Notes: generated from the letters alone by a model not told the origin. Shown: positions 1 through 9,210, numbered from the stretch's first letter. The stretch: 58,811 nucleotides of DNA from Desulfamplus magnetovallimortis (GCF_900170035.1 NZ_LT828552.1:102935-161745), one strand, 5' to 3'. Program-made: numbers and translations.

Positions 1-25
1 TTAAAAAAGAGCTACATATAACATT

Positions 26-300
26 GGAATTGATTTTTAATAACTTGCCCATTCACCTCAGCCCCAGCCACATTTTATAGCTTGGGAGGGGGAGTCTGGG
101 TAAGTTCTCAAAGTTGACACCTATGATCTTGTAAGCCTTGTCAACACTGTCTGAATCAGGATTCCCAGGATTAACAGGATAATACAAGATTATCTATCCT
201 GGACATCCTATCCATCCTGGTTATCCTGATTCAGACAAATGCAATAAGTTCTGAAAAAGCAATAAGATGTCGATTTTGAGTAAGTTAATTAAACCCGATT
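26..300. repeat. Family B repeat, interrupted by a family A element
   Basis: The outer ends match the other family B copies (AATTGATTTTTAATAACTTG at the left, TAAGTTAATTAAACCCGATT at the right). The body is split by a family A element at 107-280. The 5-bp word ACATT flanks it on both sides (21-25 and 301-305), a possible target duplication. B ends are imperfect inverted repeats. No coding capacity. Confidence 0.75.
107..280. mobile_element. Family A MITE-like element (174 bp) with 6-bp target duplication
   Basis: It starts CTCAAAGTTGACA and ends TGTCGATTTTGAG, which are imperfect inverted terminal repeats. Direct repeats TAAGTT (101-106 and 281-286) flank it. Inside, GTCTGAATCAGGAT (149-162) and ATCCTGATTCAGAC (223-236) form a 14-bp perfect inverted repeat. 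It encodes nothing, so any movement must rely on a transposase in trans. It sits inside a family B repeat, so it arrived later. Confidence 0.85.
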
Positions 301-508
301 ACATTACGAACTCTTTTCATATAGTTGGAACGGTATCACCCCAAACAATTTTGCAAGCCAAGTCGATATAGAGAAGATTATACACTATAATAATAAATTT
401 TTAGAATTTTATTCTTGACAAAAGATCAAAAATAGAATTATCTTCAGATAATGCCTTTGACTTTTTAGCTTTGACAAAGCAATACATTTTAAAATAAGGA
501 CAAACCAT

Positions 509-963
509 ATGGATGAAGTTGATTTTAAAATTTTAAAGATCTTACAAAAAAAAGCCAGAATTCCAAATGTTGAAGTTGCAAGAAAAATTGGAATGGCCCC
601 TTCTGCTGTTCTTGAAAGAATAAAAAAACTTGAAGCACGTGGTATTATTTCAGGCTATGAAATGAGGGTGAACCCTGCACATTTCAACCGTTCAATGATT
701 GCTTTTATATACATTAAAACCAAAGCTGGAAAAATTTCAGAAACTGCAAAGCTTTTGAGTAAATATCAGGAATTTCAAGAAATTCACTACATTAGCTGTG
801 ATGGCTGTCTGCTTGCCAAAGTCAGAATAAGCGACTGTGCAGAACTTGAAAAAATACTTGAAAAAAAATTGCTTCAATACCAGACATAGAATCAACAAAA
901 ACCACAATTGCATTATCAACATATAAAGAGAGCGCCAATTTCCCCCTGCCTGAAATCATATAA
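509..963 (+). CDS. Lrp/AsnC family transcriptional regulator, needs -1 frameshift
   Basis: Residues 1-60 form the AsnC-type winged helix-turn-helix and the rest the RAM effector domain. Read straight, the frame stops at 887-889 after 126 residues, too short for the family. At 861-868 lies a run of eight A. In frame zero this is the slippery heptamer A AAA AAA. Re-reading A868 gives a further 31 codons to TAA at 961-963, spelling IPDIESTKTTIALST and a terminal FPLP, the expected Lrp C-terminus. The total is then about 151 residues, normal for the family. The gene could use programmed -1 frameshifting or polymerase slippage, or be a fresh pseudogene or sequencing error. It lies upstream of lysA in the same direction, which suggests an amino-acid-related role (inference). 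Confidence 0.8.
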
Positions 964-964
964 C

Positions 965-1045
965 CCCCCATGTTTGCTGACGCATCAAAAAAAAACATGA
1001 AAGCCGTTGTATATCAGCATGTTACGGAGATTTTCTAATAAATAT
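965..1045 (-). repeat. Two-hairpin repeat, type C (copy 1)
   Basis: The segment matches 42691-42769 closely (shared ATGTTTGCTGACGCATCA and ATATCAGCATGTTA). Read on the minus strand it has the plan of the D units: a GAAA...TTTC arm pair, a TTCGTTGTG-like linker in the better copy, then a short hairpin. It lies between the Lrp gene and lysA, upstream of the lysA Shine-Dalgarno. Confidence 0.65.
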
Positions 1046-1079
1046 TACAATAACAACCCGTTACAAGGAGAAAACCACC

Positions 1080-2333
1080 ATGCCAATGTCAGAAGCATTT
1101 CACAGAAGATTGTCAGAAGTTCTTGAAAAAACAGTTGAACATTTTGGAACCCCGTTCCATATTTATGATGAAATAGGAATAATTGAGACATGTGAAACCT
1201 TAAAAAAAGCCTTTGCAGGAAGAGAGGGGTTCAAAGAGTTCTTTGCAGTAAAAGCCCTACCCAACCCTGACATAATGAAGATCATGAAAGATCAGGGATT
1301 TGGATTTGACTGTAGCTCTGCTCCGGAGCTTTTGCTGTCAGAATCCATAAACAGCAGGGGTGAAGAGTTGATGTTTACCTCCAATAATACAAGTGTCAAA
1401 GATTTTGAAGCTGCTGCTGATTCTGGAGCAATACTCAATCTTGACGATATATCCCTTATACCAAAAGTCATGGCAATGCCGGAGCTTATATGCTTTCGAT
1501 ACAACCCAGGTCCTCGGCGTAAAGGAAACAAGATAATAGGCAATCCAATTGAATCAAAATATGGAGTAAGCCATGATCAAATTGTGGATGCATACAGATT
1601 GGTAATAAATAGAGGTGCAAAAAGATTTGGCATGCATACAATGCTTGCATCAAATGAGCTAAACCATGAATATATGGTGGAAACAACATCCATGCTCCTT
1701 TCAATGGTGGAACTTGTTGCAGAAGAACTTGATATCACATTTGAATTCATAAATATTGGAGGCGGCGTTGGCATTCCATACCGGCCTGACCAGATACCTT
1801 TAAATATTGAGGCAATGGGTAAAGAGTGCATTGATCTTCTCGACTCTTTTGAAGAAAAAAAAGGCTGGGCTCCTCTGCTGTTCATGGAAAGTGGTAGATA
1901 TATGACAGGCCCCCACGGAGCACTTATAACCAAAGTTATTAACCATAAAAATATATATCGTAAATATGTTGGAGTTGATGCTTCCATGTCATCTCTGATG
2001 CGTCCTGGGATGTACGAAGCATATCACCACATCCATATACACGGAAAAGAAAATGCAAAATCCTATGAAACGGTTGACGTGGTAGGGTCTTTGTGCGAAA
2101 ATATTGACAAATTTGCAGTCCAAAGGTCTCTACCTCTAACAACAGAAGGAGACATCCTGGTGATCCACGATACCGGAGCCCACGGCCACGCCATGGGATT
2201 CAACTACAATGCAAACCTTCGTCCCAAGGAACTTCTTCTAAGGGCAGACGGCAGAGTCGAACTTATACGAAGGGAGGAGACACCAGAAGATTATTTTGCA
2301 ACACTTCGTTTTGAAAAGGACATTTTACATTAA
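1080..2333 (+). CDS. lysA: Diaminopimelate decarboxylase (LysA-type)
   Basis: PLP-dependent group IV decarboxylase converting meso-diaminopimelate to L-lysine and CO2 in the cytoplasm. The N-terminal barrel carries the PLP lysine in FFAVKALPNP (about K58). Phosphate-binding GGGVG is at 227-231 and the ESGRY segment at 270-274. The C-terminal sheet domain has GSLCEN (catalytic Cys about 339) and GAHGHAMGFNYN near 366-377. Length 417 is normal. The start follows ACAAGGAG with good spacing; a second Met at codon 3 is possible. An arginine or ornithine decarboxylase of the same fold is less likely because the C-terminal motifs match LysA. The regulator upstream may control it. Confidence 0.88.
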   Translation: MPMSEAFHRRLSEVLEKTVEHFGTPFHIYDEIGIIETCETLKKAFAGREGFKEFFAVKALPNPDIMKIMKDQGFGFDCSSAPELLLSESINSRGEELMFTSNNTSVKDFEAAADSGAILNLDDISLIPKVMAMPELICFRYNPGPRRKGNKIIGNPIESKYGVSHDQIVDAYRLVINRGAKRFGMHTMLASNELNHEYMVETTSMLLSMVELVAEELDITFEFINIGGGVGIPYRPDQIPLNIEAMGKECIDLLDSFEEKKGWAPLLFMESGRYMTGPHGALITKVINHKNIYRKYVGVDASMSSLMRPGMYEAYHHIHIHGKENAKSYETVDVVGSLCENIDKFAVQRSLPLTTEGDILVIHDTGAHGHAMGFNYNANLRPKELLLRADGRVELIRREETPEDYFATLRFEKDILH

Positions 2334-2468
2334 CACCTCATAAGTTATAAGTTACCCAAACGAACATCGCACAAAGTATCTCAAAAGCACCTGAAATACA
2401 GTTAGCAGTGATCTATTTGCAAGCTTATAACTCATTAAGATTAACACTCAATTGAAGGAAAAAACATT

Positions 2469-2807
2469 ATGATCAAAATAGGTTCCGTCAGTTTCCCCCA
2501 GAATGTTGCAGACCAGGTTGCAGAGTGCTATACCTCACTTCCTGCACCTGCTGGAAATGTAAAAATGGTTGATACCTATATTTTTAATGAAGGAGAGCAG
2601 GATATAAGGGCATTTTCCATCTTCGAATATGATGATGAAAACGACAGTGAGCTTACAGTTTATCTGGAAAAAAGATATGCGGCATTTTCCCAAATACCTG
2701 GTGTTACTTACAAAATAGAAGACTGGATAAGGGTACAGGATGCTCTGAAAATGCTGGCGGATGGGATTTTTGATACAAACGTTATAAGTTCAAATATGAG
2801 TTTCTGA
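2469..2807 (+). CDS. Conserved hypothetical protein, 112 aa
   Basis: I do not recognise a named family. The protein is small and acidic, with no signal peptide, membrane segment or cysteine-rich site. It looks like a compact alpha/beta protein, with a strand-rich middle (residues about 30-65) and a helical tail. A Shine-Dalgarno-like GAAGGA precedes the ATG and a strong terminator follows the stop by 17 bp. These signals and codon use like its neighbours support a real gene. It lies 135 bp after lysA and could share its transcript. Function unknown. Confidence 0.7.
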   Translation: MIKIGSVSFPQNVADQVAECYTSLPAPAGNVKMVDTYIFNEGEQDIRAFSIFEYDDENDSELTVYLEKRYAAFSQIPGVTYKIEDWIRVQDALKMLADGIFDTNVISSNMSF

Positions 2808-2823
2808 AGGGTGTAAAAAAAAT

Positions 2824-2855
2824 GGGCAGACACATCTTTTGTATCTGCCCTTTTT
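2824..2855 (+). terminator. Rho-independent terminator after the 112-aa gene
   Basis: GGGCAGACAC (2824-2833) pairs with GTATCTGCCC (2841-2850) with one mismatch, followed by five T. It ends the lrp-lysA-unknown run. Confidence 0.85.
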
Positions 2856-2871
2856 ATCTCTATTTTTTGAC

Positions 2872-2990
2872 TCTGAGCGCCATTCCGTCAATTATGCGTA
2901 GGAGGTATCTCCTCACTCATAAAAATTTGACTCTCCGTCCGACTCCGTAAATGATGCGTAGGGGGCATCTTCTTTACGAGAGCATGCCCC
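2872..2990. repeat. Diverged 60-bp tandem duplication
   Basis: TTCCGTCAATTATGCGTAGG near 2883 recurs as CTCCGTAAATGATGCGTAGG near 2943, a period of 60 bp. Each copy is followed by a small hairpin (GGAGGTATCTCC in the first). It sits between two convergent genes. Confidence 0.6.
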
Positions 2991-3021
2991 TGAAAAGGTT
3001 ATCAAGGCTGGTTTCTATTCA

Positions 3022-5199
3022 TTATATCTGGCCAGATTGACTCAAGGCAAATATAACCATTTTTTGCATAAGACGTTCCTGCATGCTTGAAGGCTTGTCA
3101 AGATCCATTCGTTGGAGATAAGGCATGGCCTTTTCCGGAATGGATGATATTGATTTGCTTATAAGTCCGGGCATTATGGCAAATTTGCTCTTTGATGCAA
3201 TCTCCTTCAGCCCCTTAAGTGCCTTACCCAGCACAATCTCTTCATCTGTCAAATCAGTACCAAACGGGAATGGCTGAAAGTACCCCTGAAGCCTGTAAGG
3301 CCCTAGTTTGCTTTCAAGGGTTTCCGGCAAATTGTTCCTGAACTGATCGGGAATCTGCCATTCTGCAGGAATCTTACCTGCCTTTTTGGCTTTAGCCAGA
3401 AGACTTTCCTGAAATCTGGAATCTGCAATACATATCAGTCTCTTCATAACTTCCCTGTCCGGTCTTCCCCTGACATCTGCAATTCCATATTCTGTTACAA
3501 CAATATCTCTTAAATGACGGGGAATGGTTGTATGAGCATACTGCCATACTATATTGGAGACAGAATGTTCTCCTTCTCCCCTTGAACTTCTGATCATTGT
3601 AACAGCGCGGCCGTCAGCAAGCTCATGTGCCATTGATACAAAATTATACTGTCCCCCAGGTCCGCTTATTATCCTGTTATCCTCAAGGCCATCTGCAACA
3701 ACAGCACCTGCAAGGGTTGCCATCAATCCTGCGTTTATGAAGCGCCCATGTTTTCTCTGAAGACGCTTTAACTCCTCATCTCCATAAAGATGGTTGACAT
3801 AGTCAACACTTCTCATGTCTATAAGTTTCAGCCTCTCTTCATCCATTTCCCTGAGATCTTTATAAAAAGATTGAGGTCCCACAAAAAAACTTGCATAAAG
3901 GGCAATCCCGTTTTTCAGGGTATCTCCAAGGCAGGAGGCAACAACTGCTTCAAGATTGTCTGCATCTGACATGTCAAGGGAGTATGTTTTTCCATCAAGA
4001 AGCGCAGAGCCATTTTCGTATGTCATATCCTGTTTGAAAATTCCAAATTTCTGGAACAGATCAAACTCGCTCTTCTTGATTCTTGTATGGACAAGCTTTT
4101 CCTTCAAAAGTGCTCTGAAAATCTCCTCAACCTGATTTTCTGTAAAACCATTTGCATTTATAACTTTCTGCAAACGAATATCCTCATATACCTTTCTTTT
4201 AAGGATATCTGCCTTGAAAAGCTCAATCAAGCTGTCAACAAGCATCTCTGAAGATCCAAGAATGCCCTCTTCAAACTCGCCGATACCTCCCACAGAATCT
4301 ATCAACTCACCAAATTTTGAGTAGATATCAGAGTCCTGCATAAATTGACGATAGGTATCATTGTGCTTATGGCGCATCTCAATTCCGGCAACAATGGCAT
4401 CTCCAAGTGAACCAATCCCCACCTGTATGGTACCACCGTCCTTTACAAGGGTACTTGCATGCATTCCAATCATCCAGTCCACACTGTTGACCGGCTCTTT
4501 TGGGGCACCAAAAAGTTTAAAATGGTAATCAGGGCTGTCAATAACCATGTCATAGAATCCTGGCTCAACAACTGCCTTCCCGTACATAAACGGCATATCA
4601 GGATGCACCTGTGCAATAATGGCATTTTTTTTGCCTTCACGGGCACGCAGTTCTCTGAGGAAATGCCCTCCATCATAGTGGGTATCAGGATTTGAGCCCA
4701 TACTGTACATAAGTTTTCCATCAATCTCTTTTTGGGCCACAAGCTGACAGATCACATTACATCCATTAATAAAGGCATCTCTGATAGCATGGGTGTAGTT
4801 TGAACCAAGATAGTTCTGGGCAGCATGGGAATTACCCATCCACCCTGCAGCTTTGTTGAAAAACTCAACCAGGGTGAAATTTGGTGGGGTCTTGTTTTTT
4901 CTCATATCAAGAACATACTGAAAATCAGGGAAATCTTCCCATATTCTCTCAACAAGGGGCTGCATGAAACGTCTTTCAAGCTCACTTGACCATGTTGGTT
5001 TTTCCAGAGAAACTGCCGTAATCAAAGTAAATTGAATGGTTGGATCCTGTTTTGCTCTGAGATAAAGAGCATTAATCAGGTGACAGGGCTTTGCAAGGGC
5101 AAGGGGAGCCGCCATTACAATTTTTTTCCCGACATTTGCAATAAGGTCGTCAATACATTTTTCAACGTCAGAATAGTATTCAGGTGCTTTTTTTTCCAA
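3022..5199 (-). CDS. Acetyl-CoA hydrolase/transferase family protein (large form)
   Basis: The protein resembles class I CoA-transferases of the acetyl-CoA hydrolase / 4-hydroxybutyrate CoA-transferase group, which move CoA between acyl-CoA and free acids. The N-terminal third has IVMAAPLALAKP and a nucleotide-fold-like start. Around residue 265 is a glycine-rich segment VGIGSLGDAIVAGI. The C-terminal half has the family's GPGGQYNFVSMAHELADGRA and TEYGIADVRGR. At about 725 residues it is longer than the usual 430-620 because of a middle insert. I chose TTG at 5199, preceded by AAGGGGGA, over the upstream TTG at 5226. It stands alone, convergent with the 112-aa gene. The substrate cannot be read from sequence; acetate or another short acid is likely in a sulfate reducer. 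Confidence 0.82.
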   Translation of the reverse strand: MEKKAPEYYSDVEKCIDDLIANVGKKIVMAAPLALAKPCHLINALYLRAKQDPTIQFTLITAVSLEKPTWSSELERRFMQPLVERIWEDFPDFQYVLDMRKNKTPPNFTLVEFFNKAAGWMGNSHAAQNYLGSNYTHAIRDAFINGCNVICQLVAQKEIDGKLMYSMGSNPDTHYDGGHFLRELRAREGKKNAIIAQVHPDMPFMYGKAVVEPGFYDMVIDSPDYHFKLFGAPKEPVNSVDWMIGMHASTLVKDGGTIQVGIGSLGDAIVAGIEMRHKHNDTYRQFMQDSDIYSKFGELIDSVGGIGEFEEGILGSSEMLVDSLIELFKADILKRKVYEDIRLQKVINANGFTENQVEEIFRALLKEKLVHTRIKKSEFDLFQKFGIFKQDMTYENGSALLDGKTYSLDMSDADNLEAVVASCLGDTLKNGIALYASFFVGPQSFYKDLREMDEERLKLIDMRSVDYVNHLYGDEELKRLQRKHGRFINAGLMATLAGAVVADGLEDNRIISGPGGQYNFVSMAHELADGRAVTMIRSSRGEGEHSVSNIVWQYAHTTIPRHLRDIVVTEYGIADVRGRPDREVMKRLICIADSRFQESLLAKAKKAGKIPAEWQIPDQFRNNLPETLESKLGPYRLQGYFQPFPFGTDLTDEEIVLGKALKGLKEIASKSKFAIMPGLISKSISSIPEKAMPYLQRMDLDKPSSMQERLMQKMVIFALSQSGQI

Positions 5200-5378
5200 T
5201 AGTGTTCCCCCTTTTTTAATCGTCAAAATTAATTCAGAATATTTCGTCTTCCGTGTATGACTTCAGAATGATAAGTAACTGGACTAAACTTTTTTTCGTT
5301 TTTTTTAGTTGTCCATTGGGGAGAGACTTAAAATCTGTCCCCGTTCCATAAATGGAAATAATTTATCCCTATTACTTA

Positions 5379-5552
5379 CTCAAAATCGACACCTATAACA
5401 TCTTGAACCTTGTCAATAGTGTCTGAATCAGGATTCCCAAGATTAACAGGATAAGGCAGGATTATCTATCCTGAACATCCTATCCATCTTGGTTATCCTG
5501 ATTCAGACAAATGCAATAACTTCTGATAAAGCAGTAAAATGTCGATTTTGAG
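5379..5552. mobile_element. Family A MITE-like element (174 bp), target duplication TACTTA
   Basis: It begins CTCAAAATCGACA and ends TGTCGATTTTGAG, perfect 13-bp inverted repeats. TACTTA flanks it at 5373-5378 and 5553-5558. Same length and internal palindrome as the copy at 107-280. It lies between the CoA-transferase start and the enoyl-CoA hydratase-like stop, 13 bp from the latter. Confidence 0.9.
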
Positions 5553-5565
5553 TACTTAGTATGGT

Positions 5566-6288
5566 TTAACCTTCCACAAACAGTTTTAAGCCATCAATAA
5601 ACTCCGGATCCTCTTCATCCATAACAGCCACAACAGATTTATACATTCTTCTTTTGTGCTCTCCAAATATTCCCCGTTTTTTTGTAAATGTACGGGCAAA
5701 CTCCATTACATCACTCTTTAATTCATCAATATCGTCACTTGCCTTTTCAATGATGTGATGTTCGGCAAGTTCCAAAGCTGTAACTCTTTTACCAGTCAAT
5801 TTCAGTTCATTGAACTTATACTCAGGGATAGCTTTGCGCACAAAGGCTATCATTCCAGGCAGAAAGGGAATATTAATATCAACTTCAGGAAAACAGAAAA
5901 AACCCCTGTCTTTTTTCATGAATCTGAAATCACAGGCGCACGCAAGCATTGCACCATTACCAAAAGCGTGACCGTTTATAGCTGCAATAACAGGAAGAGG
6001 CATCAGAAGGATTCGCTTAAACACACGATTCATACCATACATGAAAGCCTTGATACTTTCAAGATCATTTTCAGCAAGTTTTCCTCCCATCCACTCTATA
6101 TCAACACCCTGGGAAAAATTTTTCTCATCGGATGAAGTCAGAACAAGAGAAAAGATATCATTATCAGCCTCAATTTCGTCAAAAATCCTGTTCATTGTCT
6201 CTGCAAATTCAAGATTCTGACGATTACTGCCATTACACATAGAGACTACAGCCACACTGCCATCTTTTTTCCACTCAATTACAGACAA
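5566..6288 (-). CDS. Enoyl-CoA hydratase/isomerase family protein
   Basis: Crotonase-fold protein of 240 residues. The oxyanion-hole segments are visible: SQGVDIEWM near residue 60 and AINGHAFGNGAMLACACDFRFM near 103-124. FPEVDINIPFLPGM near 132-145 places an acidic residue where delta3-delta2 enoyl-CoA isomerases have theirs and lacks the paired Glu of true hydratases, so I favour an isomerase-like activity in fatty-acid oxidation (inference). The protein is shorter than the usual 255-265. It faces the same way as the CoA-transferase gene downstream, but a family A element separates them, so co-transcription is uncertain. Confidence 0.82.
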   Translation of the reverse strand: MSVIEWKKDGSVAVVSMCNGSNRQNLEFAETMNRIFDEIEADNDIFSLVLTSSDEKNFSQGVDIEWMGGKLAENDLESIKAFMYGMNRVFKRILLMPLPVIAAINGHAFGNGAMLACACDFRFMKKDRGFFCFPEVDINIPFLPGMIAFVRKAIPEYKFNELKLTGKRVTALELAEHHIIEKASDDIDELKSDVMEFARTFTKKRGIFGEHKRRMYKSVVAVMDEEDPEFIDGLKLFVEG

Positions 6289-6601
6289 ACCAATTCTCCT
6301 TGTTATCTATAAAAACAATTAGTTAAAGGGTTTTAAAAAAGTTGAGATACCCGTGAGAAACCATTGGGGGAACAGCTCTAATAAAGAGGTCAATCGTTTT
6401 TTATATCAAATCATCCCACTTATTACAAAAACAGGATATGATTTTAATAAACTATTTTCTCATAAAGTAAAATAGAATTACTATAGATTGTTGTTTTAAT
6501 CAAGTCACTGCAACTTCTAATTTTATATTTCCCAAAAGAAAACTCCTCACTAATCAGTTCTTTCGCGACCACCAAACATACTATTTAATACAAAAAAGCT
6601 C
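6289..6601. other. AT-rich intergenic stretch without recognised content
   Basis: The start of a gene-free stretch of about 1.1 kb (6289-7380). I see no ORF with a ribosome-binding site and no clear promoter here. Nested elements follow at 6610-6903, about 200 bp of unassigned sequence at 6912-7107, then the two F units. Confidence 0.6.
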
Positions 6602-6609
6602 GGAGAAAG

Positions 6610-6903
6610 GGCATTTTTCATATTAACTACAAAAGTAATTTACACTTTTGGGGAAATATTGGGCATCCTTCATTTGCCGGTTTACACTTTTTCAATGGCA
6701 AAATAACCCAACGGTAGAGACGCAATGCTTGCGTCTCTACTCCAGACAAGACGTGTAAACTACTTTAATCTGATATGAAGGATGCCAAATATTGAACCCT
6801 GATTAAAGGATTTAAGGATTAACATGATTTAATAATCAGGTTAAGCCCTTAATCATGAAAATCATGGTTCAGAAAAAGTGTAAACAGATAAATGAAACAT
6901 GCC
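6610..6903. mobile_element. Outer family E element, target duplication GGAGAAAG
   Basis: It begins GGCATTTTTCATATTA and ends AAATGAAACATGCC, with GGAGAAAG at 6602-6609 and 6904-6911. Its interior near 6797-6872 (GAACCCTGATT...AATCATGGTTC) matches, in reverse, the interior of the E copy at 37162-37319. Another E element sits inside it at 6662-6786. Without that insert it would be 161 bp. Confidence 0.85.
6662..6786. mobile_element. Inner family E element nested in another E copy
   Basis: It begins GGCATCCTTCATTTGCC and ends GATATGAAGGATGCC. AAATATTG is duplicated at 6654-6661 and 6787-6794. Its centre is a perfect hairpin: GTAGAGACGCAA, loop TGC, TTGCGTCTCTAC. Confidence 0.9.
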
Positions 6904-7107
6904 GGAGAAAGATATTGAAAGCAGATCACAACGAGCTGATTATCAATATCATATATTTCCAGCCTGTAATGCAGCATGCAAAATCTGTTTGACATACTTT
7001 GCATTTTCTGATTATCTCAAATGACATAATCACAAGTTACCAACCATTTGCCTTAAATCGCAAATCCTGAATTCTTATCAAAGTAAATGATTTAGGAAAG
7101 AGTTTAT

Positions 7108-7237
7108 TTTACCGTGAAAATGACTATCATTTTTATATTTGGGGGTGATTGATACGTAATCAATCATGCCCGTTTACCGTAAAAATGACTATCATTTTTA
7201 TATTTAGGGACAATTGATGCACAATCAATCATGCCTG
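7108..7237. repeat. Two tandem 65-bp F-type two-hairpin units
   Basis: Unit 1 is 7108-7172 and unit 2 is 7173-7237. Each starts TTTACCGT and ends CATGCC(C/T)G. Hairpin 1 is AAAATGA-CTA-TCATTTT in both. Hairpin 2 is TGATTGAT/AATCAATCA in unit 1 and a changed but paired version in unit 2. They lie about 140 bp upstream of the hydantoinase-like gene. Confidence 0.8.
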
Positions 7238-7380
7238 TTTACTTGCCCATTGCACAACAGGCGACCTATGCAGCGGTCAGCCGTTTGAGAATTATCATTG
7301 GGCATTTTATTGAGTACTCATTCCTTAAAGTCTTGGGAACCAATATCCTGAACACTTAACTTTTTATATAGGAAAAAGCC

Positions 7381-9048
7381 ATGATAATCGGACTCGATGT
7401 TGGCGGAACACATGCTGATGCAGTTCTGCTCAGTGATAAAAAAGTTGAAAGAAGTATTAAAGTCCCCACAGACACCTCAAATCTTTTTAATACTGTACTC
7501 ACCTGCTTCAACCTCCTTCTTGAAAATATAAAACCCCAACTCATACAAAGAGTCGTAATAAGTACAACACTTACCACCAACAGCGTTGTTCAAAAAAACA
7601 TTGACCCTGTAGGCATAATTGTCTCAGCTGGCCCCGGAATTGATCCTGATAATTTCAGAAGGGGCAACCACTATTATCCGGTTTCGGGTTCCATTGACCA
7701 CAGAGGACGAGAAATTAAGCCTATCATACATGGAGAGATCGAAGCCGCAGCAGAAAAGATGAAAAAAGATGGTATAAAATATATTGGAGTTATAGGTAAA
7801 TTCTCTCCAAGAAACCCTTCCCATGAAATCACAATCCACTCCATACTGAAACACCATTTTGATACCATTTTCATGGGACACAAAGTTTCCGGCAAACTCA
7901 ACTTCCCAAGAAGAATTGCAACTGTTTACCTCAATGCCGCTGTTTTCAGCATGCACAAAAATTTTTTCAATGCCGTCACAGATACTCTTAAGCAAAAAGG
8001 GTTAACAGCTCCTATCCAGATTTTAAAGGCAGATGGCGGCACAATGAATCTGCACACATCCATGGAATTTCCGGGCCAGACCATTTTATCCGGTCCTGCT
8101 GCAAGCGTAATGGGAGCCATTCCACACGCACCTGACGACAAAGATATACTTGTTCTTGACATAGGTGGAACCACGACCGACCTTGCCGTCATGGTGAACA
8201 AAGCCCCCCTGCTTGAACCCGTTGGCATAGGAAGAGGAAAACACAAAAGCCTTATCCGTGCTCTTCATACAACTTCAAAAGGTATTGGAGGGGACAGCGA
8301 GGTTACCATCAAAAGAGGTGCTATTGCAATTGGACCTGATCGTAAAGGCCCTGCCATGGCATTTGGAGGTAACACTCCGACCCCCACAGATGCAATGATA
8401 TATCTCGGGATTATGGATGCCGGAGACAAATCACTTGCAGAAAAAGGCATGGCACAAATTGCATCAAAACTTGAAATTTCACCCCAACAGGCTGCTGAGG
8501 CAATTTTTACCAAAACATGTTCCAAAATTGTTGAATTAACCCGTAAAATGGTTGAACGTATAAATAGCAAGCCAGTTTACACAGTTCATGAGTTCCTTGA
8601 AGGGTACAAAATAAACCCTCAACAGATTCTGCTTCTTGGAGGCCCTGCTCCCTTTATGGCTGCCAGAATTGAAGAGATATCGGGTATCAAAACCACTGTC
8701 GTACCCATGAGCTCAGTAGCCAATGCCATTGGTGCAGCCCTTGCAAGAACCACCTGTGAGATCTCTCTGCTTGCAGATACTGAACAGGGTATTGAGTCTG
8801 CACCTGAAGAGAACTATACAGAGACAATCACACGAAACTACCGGAAAGATGATGCCATGAAAACAGCTCAAAAACTTCTGGAAAAAAAAGCCATCCAATC
8901 TGGTGCAATAGAAGAGAATCTTGAGTTGGAACTTACAGAATTCCAGGAGTTCAATATTGTCCGACGTTTTTCCCTTCAGGGCAAAATCTTCAGGGTTAAA
9001 ATGCAGGTCAAACCCGGATTAATAAAGGGTTTTTCCCTTGCAAGCTAA
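7381..9048 (+). CDS. Hydantoinase/oxoprolinase family protein (HyuA-like)
   Basis: ATP-dependent ring-opening amidohydrolase family with an ASKHA (actin-like) fold. The first phosphate loop is GLDVGGTHAD at residues 4-13 and the second DIGGTTTDLAV near 260-270. GGDSEV near 300 and LLLGGPAPFMAARI near 419-432 fit the nucleotide-binding cleft. At 555 residues it is shorter than classic HyuA (about 690) and resembles the single-domain group found alone, without HyuB. No HyuB is nearby, so substrate and reaction are unknown; hydantoin or oxoproline should not be assumed. The start is ATG after AGGA. An HDAC-like gene follows 160 bp later on the same strand. Confidence 0.8.
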   Translation: MIIGLDVGGTHADAVLLSDKKVERSIKVPTDTSNLFNTVLTCFNLLLENIKPQLIQRVVISTTLTTNSVVQKNIDPVGIIVSAGPGIDPDNFRRGNHYYPVSGSIDHRGREIKPIIHGEIEAAAEKMKKDGIKYIGVIGKFSPRNPSHEITIHSILKHHFDTIFMGHKVSGKLNFPRRIATVYLNAAVFSMHKNFFNAVTDTLKQKGLTAPIQILKADGGTMNLHTSMEFPGQTILSGPAASVMGAIPHAPDDKDILVLDIGGTTTDLAVMVNKAPLLEPVGIGRGKHKSLIRALHTTSKGIGGDSEVTIKRGAIAIGPDRKGPAMAFGGNTPTPTDAMIYLGIMDAGDKSLAEKGMAQIASKLEISPQQAAEAIFTKTCSKIVELTRKMVERINSKPVYTVHEFLEGYKINPQQILLLGGPAPFMAARIEEISGIKTTVVPMSSVANAIGAALARTTCEISLLADTEQGIESAPEENYTETITRNYRKDDAMKTAQKLLEKKAIQSGAIEENLELELTEFQEFNIVRRFSLQGKIFRVKMQVKPGLIKGFSLAS

Positions 9049-9210
9049 CATAAAAGGTATCCTCCTTAAAAGTTTAAAGTTGTCGGGTAGTGCAGAAGCT
9101 TGGAAGTGAGCAATCTTAAGTGATCATCCTCAAAAACAACCCATCAGTTTAAACTTGAAGAAGCACTATAATACAAATTAGATGCATTCTCACGCTAAAA
9201 AGAGGTCAAA

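Noticed and set aside
7108-7237. CRISPR array
   Set aside because: Two adjacent 65-bp units without unique spacers; no cas genes.
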